NCBI RefSeq assembly: GCF_003202035.1
Contig: NZ_QJKC01000002.1
Span: 313,858 to 377,857, forward strand
From: Aquitalea magnusonii
GTDB lineage: Bacteria; Pseudomonadota; Gammaproteobacteria; Burkholderiales; Chromobacteriaceae
Reading direction: 5' to 3'
Length of the DNA: 64,000 nucleotides
In this document: one piece after another, positions 8,701 to 17,127 of the stretch
How positions within the stretch are numbered: the stretch's first letter is position 1
How the letters are laid out: every line of letters begins with the position of its first letter
The notes under the pieces: model-generated
Told to the model about the DNA's origin: nothing
Databases searched by the model: none
Seen by the model: the letters and a program-made list of their open reading frames with translations, nothing else
Translations under genes and position numbers: made by a program

Positions 8701-9849
8701 ATGAAACACCTGCTCAACAATGCCCGCCTGATCCTGGCCGACCGCATCATCGAGCGCGGCTCGCTGGAAATCGACAACGGCCTGATCAGCGCCGTGCATG
8801 AACAGCCGCTGCCGCCCGACACCCCCGCCTGCGAGGACCTGCATGGCGACGACCTGCTGCCCGGCCTGGTGGAAATCCACACCGATAATCTGGAAAAGCA
8901 CCTGATGCCGCGCAACGGCGTGCTCTGGCCGATGCTGCCGGCGGTGGTCACCCACGATGCCCAGTGTGCGGCAGCCGGCATCACCACGGTCTTCGATGCG
9001 CTGGCCGTGGGCGATCTGGAAGGCGAAAGCGTGCGGCTCGACACCCTGCACACCGCCTTTGCCGCCATCAACCTGGGCATGGAGCAAGGCGTGTTCCGCG
9101 CCAATCACCTGTTCCACCTGCGCTGTGAGCTGGCCTATCCCGGCCTGCTGCAAGAATTGCAGCCGCTGATCAGCCACCCAGCCGTGCGCCTGGTGTCGGT
9201 GATGGACCATACTCCGGGCCAGCGCCAGTATCGCGATATCGAGCAATACAAAAAGTACTACGGCAAGAAAAAGGTCGGCTGGAACGAACAGACCTTCCTG
9301 CAGGCAGTCAGTGAACGCCAGCACCTGCAGCAACAGTATGCCGGCCGGCACAAGCAGGCCGTGGTGGAACTGGCGCGCCAGCATGGCATTCCGCTGGCCA
9401 GCCACGACGATACCGACCTGTCCCATATCAGCGAGGCGGTGCTGGATGGCGTGACGATTTCCGAATTCCCCACCACGCGCGCCGCTGCCCAGGCCGCCCG
9501 CGAGCACGGCTTGCACACGGTGATGGGCGCACCCAATGTGGTGCGTGGCGGCTCGCATTCCGGCAATGTCGCCGCGCTGGAACTGGCGCAACACGGCCTG
9601 CTGGACATCCTGTCTTCCGACTATGTGCCGGCCAGCCTGCTGCACGCCGCGTATTTGCTGGTGGCACAGGCCGGCTGGAGCTTGCCGCAGGCGATTGCCA
9701 CCGTCAGCCACAATCCGGCACAGGCAGTGGGGCTGAGCGACCGCGGCCGGATCGCCGTCGGCCTGCGTGCCGACCTGCTGCAAGTGCGCCCGCACCCGGC
9801 AGTGCCGCTGGTGCAGCAGGTGTGGAACGCCGGGCGGAGGGTATTCTGA
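8701..9849 (+). CDS. phnM: Alkylphosphonate triphosphate diphosphohydrolase PhnM
   Basis: PhnM is an amidohydrolase-superfamily enzyme that removes pyrophosphate from 5-triphosphoribosyl-1-phosphonate to make the PhnJ substrate. Metal-binding motifs include VEIHTDNLEKH near residue 62, the ELAYP region after HLRCE, and ASHDDTD. The length of 382 residues matches E. coli (378). The ATG at 8701 puts the start at the conserved N-terminal strand, and an upstream in-frame ATG falls in the phnL end. The stop overlaps the next start as TGATG. Confidence 0.95.
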   Translation: MKHLLNNARLILADRIIERGSLEIDNGLISAVHEQPLPPDTPACEDLHGDDLLPGLVEIHTDNLEKHLMPRNGVLWPMLPAVVTHDAQCAAAGITTVFDALAVGDLEGESVRLDTLHTAFAAINLGMEQGVFRANHLFHLRCELAYPGLLQELQPLISHPAVRLVSVMDHTPGQRQYRDIEQYKKYYGKKKVGWNEQTFLQAVSERQHLQQQYAGRHKQAVVELARQHGIPLASHDDTDLSHISEAVLDGVTISEFPTTRAAAQAAREHGLHTVMGAPNVVRGGSHSGNVAALELAQHGLLDILSSDYVPASLLHAAYLLVAQAGWSLPQAIATVSHNPAQAVGLSDRGRIAVGLRADLLQVRPHPAVPLVQQVWNAGRRVF

Positions 9850-10418
9850 TGCCGGATACCATCACCACCCTGCGCCGCCTGCTGCTGGAACACGGCCAGC
9901 AGCACTATGGCGAAGCCATTACCCAGGCCGACCATGCCATCCAGGCCGCCACGCTGGCGCGCGACTGGGGCTGTGACGAAGAAATACAGCTGGCCGCCCT
10001 GCTGCACGATGTCGGCCATCTGCTGGAACACGACGGTGTCGCCGCCATGGGCGAGTACGGCGTGCAGGCGCACGACCGGCTCGGGGCCGATTACCTGCTG
10101 GAACTGGGCTTCTCGGCGCGGGTGGCCCGGCTGGTGGGCATGCATGTGGCGGCCAAACGCTATCTGTGCGCCATCGACCCGGCCTATCTGCAACAGCTGT
10201 CCAGCGCCAGCACCGCCACCCTGGCTTATCAGGGCGGCCCGATGAGCGCCGTCGAGGTGGAGACCTTCGCCCGGCTGCCCGACCTGCAGGACATCCTGCT
10301 GCTGCGCCGGCTGGATGAAGCAGCCAAGGATGGCGGCTGGCAGCTGCAGCAAGTGGAATGGCTGTGGCCGGTGATGGCCGCACACCTGGCTGCGCAGCAG
10401 ACCGGCAAGCGGCATTGA
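9849..10418 (+). CDS. Phosphonate-operon HD-domain protein, PhnZ-like mixed-valent diiron family
   Basis: A 189-residue HD-domain protein coupled to phnM by a one-base overlap. It belongs to the 'phosphonate degradation associated HDIG' group (TIGR03276), which includes the oxygenase PhnZ. Six diiron ligands can be placed: H29, H53, D54, H75, H99 and D156, with K103 in the HVAAKRYL segment. Each is exactly five residues below the PhnZ numbers I recall (34, 58, 59, 80, 104, 161, and Lys108). Glu22 matches Glu27, but the residue in the place of PhnZ Tyr24 is His19, with a Tyr next to it. No PhnY hydroxylase gene is present in the window. An oxygenase role is likely and the substrate is unknown. 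Confidence 0.85.
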   Translation: MPDTITTLRRLLLEHGQQHYGEAITQADHAIQAATLARDWGCDEEIQLAALLHDVGHLLEHDGVAAMGEYGVQAHDRLGADYLLELGFSARVARLVGMHVAAKRYLCAIDPAYLQQLSSASTATLAYQGGPMSAVEVETFARLPDLQDILLLRRLDEAAKDGGWQLQQVEWLWPVMAAHLAAQQTGKRH

Positions 10419-10430
10419 CCGCAGCACATT

Positions 10431-10470
10431 AAAAAAACCGCTGCCCCGTAAGGGTTCAGCGGTTTTTTCT
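10431..10470. terminator. Terminator at the end of the phn operon
   Basis: AAAAAAACCGCTG and CAGCGGTTTTTT form a hairpin with an A tract on one side and a T tract on the other. It can stop both the phn operon (plus strand) and the convergent acyl-CoA-binding protein gene. Confidence 0.85.
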
Positions 10471-10509
10471 TTATGCGCAGCCAGGCTGGCGTGCGGGCAG
10501 CAGCGGCGC

Positions 10510-10770
10510 TTATTCAGCCAGCAGCTTTTGCACCACGTCGACATAGCCTTGCTTGGCGTCATCGCTGGACATGCCCTTGAGCTTGTCCCAGGCATCGTAT
10601 TTGGCGCGGTTGATGAAGTCCATCATGCCCGGGCGCTCGCCGCTGACATCGCCTTCACTGGCCTGCTTGTACAGCGCATACAGCTGCAACAGGGTCTGGT
10701 TGTCCGGACGCTCGGACAGCGAGGTGACATCGGCCTGGGCCTGGGTAAACAGTGCATTCAGATCAGACAT
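10510..10770 (-). CDS. Acyl-CoA-binding protein
   Basis: An 86-residue acyl-CoA-binding protein (ACBP family, four-helix bundle). The conserved LYALYKQASEGDV and the YDAWDKLKGMS helices line the acyl-CoA site in known members. It would buffer long-chain acyl-CoA esters in the cytoplasm. ACBP is universal in eukaryotes and sporadic in bacteria. It is a single gene flanked by the phn terminator and about 160 bases of non-coding DNA, so its pathway cannot be read from context. Confidence 0.93.
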   Translation of the reverse strand: MSDLNALFTQAQADVTSLSERPDNQTLLQLYALYKQASEGDVSGERPGMMDFINRAKYDAWDKLKGMSSDDAKQGYVDVVQKLLAE

Positions 10771-10932
10771 GCTTCTTCCTTCGTGATTGCTTCGTCATTG
10801 GGTAACAGGAGCGGTATGTTCCGCTGTACTGGCACGGGCGGCTGCCTGACGCTGCCGACCCGGCTCCCGGCTGTGCCGGGATGGCTGAATTTAGCACGAA
10901 ACAGGCGCTGCTGCCTGCCCCGCGCGGGCGGC

Positions 10933-11724
10933 CTAGTTGCCCGGCAGCGCGCCATCACCGGGTGGACCGATGCGGATCAGCTTGAAACTCTTGACCGGAT
11001 GACCTTGGCGGATGGCCGGATAAAAACGCGCCTGGCGGAACACTTCCAGCAGCGGCCCCTCGACCCCGGCCGGCCGCGCCGACACCAGCTGTACCGCATC
11101 CACCCCGCCTTGCTCGTTGATATATACCCGCAGGGTGACCTCGACCTCATCCATGCCCAGCCCATACGGCTCGACCAGCTGGATAGGCAGCTGCTCCAGC
11201 GCCAGCACATCCAGCTGCCGTGCGGCATAGTAAAAATCCAGCCCCAGCTGCTGTGAGGTGGCCTCATCCTGCGCGGGCGCACTGGCCGGGCTGGCGGCCA
11301 GCGGCTGGCTGGCATCGGGCAAGACTGGCGCGACTGCGGATGCCACCGGCTCTGGCAATACCGCCGGCGGCGGGCTGGTCACGGCGGCCGCGCTGGCCGC
11401 CTGCGCCAGCCGCGTCTTGCTGGCGGGAGACAGCAGGAGTTTGGCCTGATGGCGTGGAAGAGACCTGGGCTGGACGGCCAGCCTGGCTGGCGTGGCCGGC
11501 GGGCTGGCTTTTGCCGCGGGCGCAGCCTGCCGGGCGGGCGGCCCCAGCCGCACCGACATGGCTGATGGCTGGCCGTGCAGGCTGCCGTCCTGTGTCAGCC
11601 GCAGAAACAGCGGCAGGTGCAGCAGCAGCGACAGGCTGAGCATCAGCAGCAGGCGGTCGCCTTCTGACAGAGCGGCCCAGCGCCACTGGGCCGGCATCCA
11701 GCGCAGGCCGGCAGGCAGCTTCAT
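10933..11724 (-). CDS. TonB-like energy transducer, last gene of the pepP-ubi-dsbC cluster
   Basis: A protein of about 263 residues with one N-terminal membrane helix (LLLMLSLSLLLHLPLFLRL, residues about 25-45). A long Ala/Pro-rich periplasmic spacer follows. The C-terminal domain resembles TonB (DEVEVTLRVYINEQGGVDAVQLV, then PAIRQGHPVKSFKLI). It would reach across the periplasm to an outer-membrane partner, but no exbB/exbD or receptor gene is nearby. The ATG at 11724 is chosen over a GTG at 11736, whose ribosome-binding site would be too close. It follows dsbC by 27 bases on the same strand and is probably co-transcribed. Confidence 0.75.
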   Translation of the reverse strand: MKLPAGLRWMPAQWRWAALSEGDRLLLMLSLSLLLHLPLFLRLTQDGSLHGQPSAMSVRLGPPARQAAPAAKASPPATPARLAVQPRSLPRHQAKLLLSPASKTRLAQAASAAAVTSPPPAVLPEPVASAVAPVLPDASQPLAASPASAPAQDEATSQQLGLDFYYAARQLDVLALEQLPIQLVEPYGLGMDEVEVTLRVYINEQGGVDAVQLVSARPAGVEGPLLEVFRQARFYPAIRQGHPVKSFKLIRIGPPGDGALPGN

Positions 11725-11751
11725 GAAACTGGCCACACTCCGCCAGCTGGT

Positions 11752-12489
11752 TTACTTGGCATCCAGCAGTTTTTCGATGTCGTCCTTGGCAATGGCACCC
11801 GGCACCAGGCGGCCATTGCCAAAGATCAGGCCAGGCGTACCGGTAATGCCCAGTTCGTCACCCATGGCTTCGATCTTGTCCAGTGCGCTGGTATCGCACT
11901 TGTCGGTGCCGGTGAGTTCCTTGCCATCGCGCATGAAGGCAGTCCAGGTAGCCAGACGGTCCTTGGAACACCAGATCTGACGGGCCTTGTGCGGCGCATC
12001 CGGATGCAGCTGGGCCAACGGATAGAGGAAGGTGTAAATGGTGACATTGGTGATGTCGGGCAGGCTTTCACGCTCCAGCTGCTTGCAGTACGGGCAGTCC
12101 GGATCGGTGAACACCGCCAGCTTGCGCGCGCCGTTGCCACGTACTTCCTTGATGGCGTACTGGAAGGGCAGCTTGTTGAAGTTGACGCGATTCAGCTCGG
12201 CCATTTTCTTTTCGGTCAGGCTGGACTTGGCTTCGGTATCGATCAGATCACCGACAAACAGGTATTTGGCCTCGGCGTCGGTGTAGACAATCTGCTTGCC
12301 CTTCACCACCACCTCGTATACCCCCTTGACCGGGGTTTCGCTCACGCTCAGCACTTCACGGGTGGGGAAGCGGCTGGAAAAGGCCTTTTTCACCTGCTCG
12401 TTGCTGGAGGGAGTGGCATTGGCATTGCAGGCGCTCAGGCTCAGCAGCATGGAGGCGGCCAGCGCCAGGGCTTTTACGGTGGTTTTCAT
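11752..12489 (-). CDS. dsbC: Thiol:disulfide interchange protein DsbC, possibly a lipoprotein
   Basis: DsbC is the periplasmic disulfide isomerase that corrects wrong disulfides. This 245-residue protein has an N-terminal dimerisation region and a thioredoxin-like domain with catalytic Cys132-Pro-Tyr-Cys135 (FTDPDCPYCKQ). The signal sequence ends in LSLSAC, a good lipobox with Cys21, whereas the E. coli enzyme is soluble. A normal signal-peptidase I site after ANA (residue 25) is an alternative. It lies 15 bases after the flavin monooxygenase gene in the pepP-ubiH cluster. Confidence 0.94.
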   Translation of the reverse strand: MKTTVKALALAASMLLSLSACNANATPSSNEQVKKAFSSRFPTREVLSVSETPVKGVYEVVVKGKQIVYTDAEAKYLFVGDLIDTEAKSSLTEKKMAELNRVNFNKLPFQYAIKEVRGNGARKLAVFTDPDCPYCKQLERESLPDITNVTIYTFLYPLAQLHPDAPHKARQIWCSKDRLATWTAFMRDGKELTGTDKCDTSALDKIEAMGDELGITGTPGLIFGNGRLVPGAIAKDDIEKLLDAK

Positions 12490-12504
12490 TCAGATTCCTC
12501 GGGT

Positions 12505-13653
12505 TCAGAAGCCAATGGCATGACGGGCAAACTGCCGCTTGAGCGGTGTCAGCCGGTTGGTGAGTGTCAGGCCGGTATTGCGCAACCAGGACAATCCCGG
12601 CAGGTGTTCGGTGTGAAACAGCCGATACAGGCTGTCGCAGGTAAACTGCATGGTTTTCACCGCCTCGCGGCGCGAGCGCTCGTAGCGGCGCAGCAGCATC
12701 CAGTCGCCGGCATCGCTGGCGCTGGCCAGTAGCGCGGCCAGCTGGGCGGCATCCTGAAAGCCCAGGTTGACCCCCTGCCCCGCCAGCGGGTGCACGGTGT
12801 GGGCGGCATCCCCCACCAAAGCCAGGCGCTGGCTGACCACCGCTGCCGGCTGGATCAGCCGCAGCGGAAATGCCGCGGCCGGTCCGAGCAGGCTCAGATG
12901 GCCCAGCTGGTGATCACCGGCAGCCGCCACACGGGCGCAGAGTTGCTCGGCAGACAATGCCAGCAGCGCATCCGCATCGGCAGTGGACCACACCATGGAA
13001 ATGCGATTGCCCGCCATGGGCAGCCAGGCCAGAATGCTGTCGCCGGTAAACCACTGGCGTGCAATATCGCCATGCGGCTTTTCACAGGCAAAATTGGCCA
13101 CTACCCCGCTCTGGCCATAGGGCTTGATGCTGGCGGCCAGGCCGGTTTGCTGGCGCACCCAGGAGTTGGCACCGTCCGCGCCCACCACCAGCCGGCTGCG
13201 CAGCTCCCGGCCATCGTCCAGCCTCAGGCAGGCTGCCGTGGCCGTGGTCTCGAGTGCCAGCGGCCGCACGCCGGTAAAGCAGTCGACACTGCTGTGCCGC
13301 AGGCGCTGCCACAGGCTGGCCAGCAGCCAGCGGTTTTCCACGATCCAGGCCAGCGCACTGGCATCGGCATCGCTGGCGGCAAACTGGATGCGGCCACCGG
13401 CATCGCCACGCACATCCATGCTGGCAATGGTGCCGATGCGCGCCATGTCCGGCCAGGCTTGCAGTTGTTCCAGAAAACGGCGGTTGAGCGGGCTGACGGC
13501 ATAGATGCGCGCATCCCAGCCCTGCTCCAGATCGTCAAAGCGGGCGGCGGAACCTTCCAGCAGGGCAATTTTCTTGCCGCTGTCGGCCAGCGCCAGCGCC
13601 AGGCTGGCCCCCACCAGGCCACCACCCACGATGATCACGTCGTACTGTGTCAT
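12505..13653 (-). CDS. UbiH/UbiF/VisC-family FAD-dependent hydroxylase
   Basis: A 382-residue flavoprotein monooxygenase of the ubiquinone-hydroxylase family. It has an N-terminal FAD site VIIVGGGLVGASLALAL, a central RLVVGADGANSWVR (DG motif) and LVGDAAHTVHPLAGQGVNLGF near residue 290. Such enzymes hydroxylate the ubiquinone ring. It is the second of two tandem paralogues, so each probably acts at a different ring position. Which step (C5, C6 or C1) cannot be settled from sequence alone. It starts 11 bases after its paralogue. Confidence 0.9.
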   Translation of the reverse strand: MTQYDVIIVGGGLVGASLALALADSGKKIALLEGSAARFDDLEQGWDARIYAVSPLNRRFLEQLQAWPDMARIGTIASMDVRGDAGGRIQFAASDADASALAWIVENRWLLASLWQRLRHSSVDCFTGVRPLALETTATAACLRLDDGRELRSRLVVGADGANSWVRQQTGLAASIKPYGQSGVVANFACEKPHGDIARQWFTGDSILAWLPMAGNRISMVWSTADADALLALSAEQLCARVAAAGDHQLGHLSLLGPAAAFPLRLIQPAAVVSQRLALVGDAAHTVHPLAGQGVNLGFQDAAQLAALLASASDAGDWMLLRRYERSRREAVKTMQFTCDSLYRLFHTEHLPGLSWLRNTGLTLTNRLTPLKRQFARHAIGF

Positions 13654-13664
13654 GTCTTGCTTTC

Positions 13665-14873
13665 CTAAAGCCCGAACACCAGATGGCGGGCAAAGGCGCG
13701 TCGCAGTGGCGGCACGCTGTCCAGCGCGCTCATGCCGGCGCCGCGCAGGGCGCTGACCAGCGCCGAATCACCATCGAACAACTTGATCAGCCCATGGGTA
13801 AAGCCGACCACGGCATGGCTGTCCAGCTTGCGGCTGGCGGCATACACCGCCAGTGCCGCGGCATCGCCCGGATCGCTGACTTCGTTCAGGGCATCTGTCA
13901 GGCCAATGGCATCGCGCAGGCCCAGGTTGAGGCCCTGCGCCGCCACCGGGTGCATGGTCTGGGCCGCATTGCCAATCAGCACCACCCGGCCGCTGCTGAC
14001 GCGGTTGACCTGGCGCAGTGCCAGCGGAAAACTGCTACGCGGGCCGATGGCCAGCACCTTGCCCTGGCGCTCGCCAAACGCCTGCTGCAGTTCGGCCATC
14101 ACCTGTTCGTCAGCGGCCTCCTGCAAGGCTTTGGCATCGGCCGGGGTGCGTGTCCACACCAGCATGTAGTGGTCGCCATGCGGCAGCAAGGCAAACGGCC
14201 CTTGCCTGGAGAAGCGTTCGTAGGCAATGCCGGCCGGCGGCTGTTCGGTGGTCACCTCGGCCAGTACCGCGCATTGCTGATAATCATGCACCAGCCGCTT
14301 GATGCCGGGCAGGCTGTCGGCCAGCGCGCCGCCCTCGGCCAGCACCACCAGCCGCGCCGTCAGGCTGATGTCGCCATGCACGCCGCTGGTTTTCACCGAG
14401 GCATAGCAGCCCAGGCTGTTTACCGCTTCGACACGGGTTTGCCACCAGACCTGCACCCCCGCCTGCTCCAGCTGGGCATTGATGGCCAGCGTCAGCGCCG
14501 GGTAATCCACCACCACGCCCAGGTGCGGCAGTTTCAGGTCGGCACAGTCCAGCCGGGTGCGGCCAAATGCCCCCTGCTGCGAGACATGGACGGTGTCGAT
14601 GACGCTGGCCGGCAAATCATCCGGCCAGGCCGCAGCGGCAGCCAGTGCCGTGCGGCTGTGCCAGGACAGCGCCAGCGCACGGGCGTCGGTCAGCGGTGCA
14701 TTCTTGGCTCTGGCCTCGACCAGCAGTACGCGGCGCCCCGCGGCGGCAAAGCGCAGTGCCGCCAGCGCGCCGACCGGCCCGCCACCCACGATGATGATGT
14801 CGGCATGTTCGCCGCCATCGTGACCGCCACCACAGCCAGCTGTGCGGCCGGTTTGCTTGTCTGTCGTTTTCAT
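13665..14873 (-). CDS. ubiH: UbiH-type FAD-dependent hydroxylase (ubiquinone biosynthesis)
   Basis: A 402-residue paralogue of the next gene with the same motifs: DIIIVGGGPVGALAALRFA, LVVLAEGG and VVLIGNAAQTMHPVAAQGLNLGL. The position directly after pepP is the classical location of ubiH. The N-terminus carries about 23 extra residues rich in Gly and His before the first strand. An in-frame start nearer the FAD motif cannot be excluded, but no internal ATG is seen there. It begins 2 bases after the pepP stop. The conserved DG motif is changed to EG, which is tolerated in some family members. Confidence 0.85.
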   Translation of the reverse strand: MKTTDKQTGRTAGCGGGHDGGEHADIIIVGGGPVGALAALRFAAAGRRVLLVEARAKNAPLTDARALALSWHSRTALAAAAAWPDDLPASVIDTVHVSQQGAFGRTRLDCADLKLPHLGVVVDYPALTLAINAQLEQAGVQVWWQTRVEAVNSLGCYASVKTSGVHGDISLTARLVVLAEGGALADSLPGIKRLVHDYQQCAVLAEVTTEQPPAGIAYERFSRQGPFALLPHGDHYMLVWTRTPADAKALQEAADEQVMAELQQAFGERQGKVLAIGPRSSFPLALRQVNRVSSGRVVLIGNAAQTMHPVAAQGLNLGLRDAIGLTDALNEVSDPGDAAALAVYAASRKLDSHAVVGFTHGLIKLFDGDSALVSALRGAGMSALDSVPPLRRAFARHLVFGL

Positions 14874-14875
14874 GT

Positions 14876-16171
14876 TCAGACGCCCTGCATCAGGATTTCA
14901 ATTTCGTCGATTTCTTTGGGTACATCAGCGGTATATACCTCGTGGCCGTCTTCGGTCACCAGCACATCGTCCTCGATGCGGATGCCGATATTGTGCAAGG
15001 CCAGCGGGACATTCGCGGCCGGACGGATATACAGTCCGGGCTCGATGGTGGTGCACATGCCGGGCTGGTAGCTGCGCCACTGGCCGCCAAGCTTGCGCTG
15101 GCCGACATCATGCACATCCAGACCGATCATGTGGCCGATGCCATGCATGTAGAACTGGCGGAAGGCGCCCGATTCGATCACGCCATCCACGCTGCCGCTC
15201 AGCAGCTTGAGGTCCAGCATGCCTTGCACCAGTATCCGCAGCGCCGCATCGCCCGGGGCATTCCACGGCGCATCAGGCTTGACCGCAGCGATGCCGGCCA
15301 GTTCCGCCGCCAGCACGATTTCATACACATCGCGCTGGGCAGCGCTGAACTTGCCATTCACCGGAATGGTACGGGTAATGTCGCCGGCGTAGCCGTTCAG
15401 CTCGCAACCGGCGTCGATCAGCAGCAAATCGCCATCGTTCAGACGGGCATTGTTGGCGGCGTAATGCAGGGTGCAGGCATTGGCACCGCCAGCCACGATG
15501 CTTTCATAGGCCGGATAGCGTGCCCCGTGGCGGATGAAGGTGTGCAGGATTTCCGCTTCCACCTGGTATTCCATCATGCCCGGTCGCGTGGTGCGCATGG
15601 CCTGCAGATGGCCCTCTGCGGATATCTGGCCGGCACGGCGCAGCATGGCGCGTTCACCGGCATCCTTGAGCATGCGCATCTCATCCAGCGGCCAGCGCAG
15701 GTCGTGATAGACCGCCGGCGGCTGCTCGCCGCTGCGGTAGCGCTGGCGCACGCTCTCCAGCCAGCCATTCACGCGCACGTCAAATGCCGCATCCCGGCCG
15801 ACATTCCACCACAAGGCTTTCTGACCGCTGAGCAAGTCGGGCAGGCGCAGGTCCAGCTCGGCCAGCGGATAGGCTTCGTCAAAGCCAAAGGCTTCGCGTG
15901 CGCCATCCGGCCCGAAACGGAAACCTTCCCACACTTCCCGCTCCATGTTTTTTTCACGGCAGAACAAGATGGACTTGCCCAGGGCGGCATCCAGCACCAG
16001 CACTGCTTCCGGCTCGGCAAAGCCGGTGAGATAGAGAAAGTGGCTGTCGGCGCGATAGGGATAATGGTTGTCGGCATTGCGCACCACTTCGGGCGCGGTC
16101 GGCAGAATGGCAATGCCCTCCCCCATCTGCAGCATCAGGCGGCGGCGACGCTCGGCATGGCTCTGGTACAT
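14876..16171 (-). CDS. pepP: Xaa-Pro aminopeptidase PepP
   Basis: A cytoplasmic metallo-aminopeptidase that removes N-terminal residues ahead of proline. The 431-residue protein shows an N-terminal creatinase-like domain and a C-terminal pita-bread domain. The di-metal ligands appear in DAGCELNGYAGDITRT (two Asp), MHGIGHMIGLDVHD (His), TTIEPGLYI (Glu) and IRIEDDVLV (Glu). The ATG at 16171 was chosen because MYQSHAERRRRL is the typical start. The upstream extension is GC-rich non-coding sequence. It is the first gene of an apparent five-gene operon. Confidence 0.95.
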   Translation of the reverse strand: MYQSHAERRRRLMLQMGEGIAILPTAPEVVRNADNHYPYRADSHFLYLTGFAEPEAVLVLDAALGKSILFCREKNMEREVWEGFRFGPDGAREAFGFDEAYPLAELDLRLPDLLSGQKALWWNVGRDAAFDVRVNGWLESVRQRYRSGEQPPAVYHDLRWPLDEMRMLKDAGERAMLRRAGQISAEGHLQAMRTTRPGMMEYQVEAEILHTFIRHGARYPAYESIVAGGANACTLHYAANNARLNDGDLLLIDAGCELNGYAGDITRTIPVNGKFSAAQRDVYEIVLAAELAGIAAVKPDAPWNAPGDAALRILVQGMLDLKLLSGSVDGVIESGAFRQFYMHGIGHMIGLDVHDVGQRKLGGQWRSYQPGMCTTIEPGLYIRPAANVPLALHNIGIRIEDDVLVTEDGHEVYTADVPKEIDEIEILMQGV

Positions 16172-16280
16172 GACTGATTCTTTCGCAGGATGGTGAGCCG
16201 GTGCACAAGGCCGGCATGGCTGAAGTTTACACTGTGGCGGCCCGGCTGCCGATGCCGATGCGCGGCAAACGGCAGGCATG

Positions 16281-16307
16281 AAAAAGGCTTGCCGGCAGGC
16301 AAGCCTT
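16281..16307 (-). terminator. Terminator after yebC
   Basis: Read on the minus strand, AAGGCTTGCC and GGCAAGCCTT form a hairpin followed by TTTTT. It lies 20 bases past the yebC stop and separates yebC from pepP. Confidence 0.85.
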
Positions 16308-16327
16308 GCAGTGCGGCCGACAGCCTG

Positions 16328-17053
16328 TCAGTCCAGCAGCGTGGCCGAGGTGTACACGTCCTGTACGTCGTCCAGGTCTTCCAGCGCATCCAGCAGCTTT
16401 TGCATGCGCATGGCGTCTTCGCCGGCCAGTTCGGTTTCGTTCTGCGGCTTCATGGTGACTTCGCCCATTTCCGCCTTGAAGCCCTTGTCTTCCAGCGCCT
16501 GCTTCACATCGCTGAATTCGTAGGGGCCGGTAATGACTTCAATCGAGCCGTCTTCATTGGTCAGCACGTCTTCGGCACCGCACTCCAGCGCGGCTTCCAT
16601 CAGCGCGTCTTCATCCACGCCCGGAGCAAACACCAGGAAACCGCAATGGCTGAACTGGAAGGCCACGCAGCCGTCGGTACCCATATTGCCGCCGTACTTG
16701 GAGAAGGCATGGCGCACATCGGCCACGGTACGGGTCTTGTTGTCGGTCAGGCAGTCCACCATCACTGCGGCGCCACCGATGCCGTAGCCTTCGTAACGGC
16801 ATTCGACATAGTCCACGCCTTCCAGCTGGCCGGTACCACGCTTGATGGCGTTATCGATATTGTCCTTGGGCATGGATTCGGCCTTGGCCTTGTCCACTGC
16901 CAGCCGCAGACGCGGGTTCATGTTGACATCGCCGCCACCCATCTTGGCCGCAACGGTGATTTCCTTGATCAGACGGGTGAAGATCTTGCCGCGCTTGGCA
17001 TCCTGACGACCCTTGCGGTGCTGGATGTTCGCCCATTTGCTATGACCTGCCAT
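16328..17053 (-). CDS. yebC: YebC/PmpR-family regulator
   Basis: A 241-residue YebC family protein starting [18 protein letters not shown], an almost invariant N-terminus that fixes the start at 17053. A frame extending nine codons upstream is rejected. Family members are described as DNA-binding transcriptional regulators and, more recently, as ribosome-associated factors that relieve stalling at proline-rich stretches. The acidic C-terminus ([18 protein letters not shown]) is typical. It lies downstream of fliR on the same strand with a 74-base gap. It has its own terminator and is probably a separate unit. Confidence 0.95.
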   Translation of the reverse strand: MAGHSKWANIQHRKGRQDAKRGKIFTRLIKEITVAAKMGGGDVNMNPRLRLAVDKAKAESMPKDNIDNAIKRGTGQLEGVDYVECRYEGYGIGGAAVMVDCLTDNKTRTVADVRHAFSKYGGNMGTDGCVAFQFSHCGFLVFAPGVDEDALMEAALECGAEDVLTNEDGSIEVITGPYEFSDVKQALEDKGFKAEMGEVTMKPQNETELAGEDAMRMQKLLDALEDLDDVQDVYTSATLLD

Positions 17054-17127
17054 AATTGCCTCAATCTCGTATGGCCCCACCGGGCCGGTTTAATGCCAGA
17101 AAAGTTGGCGGCTATTCTAGCAGAAAG

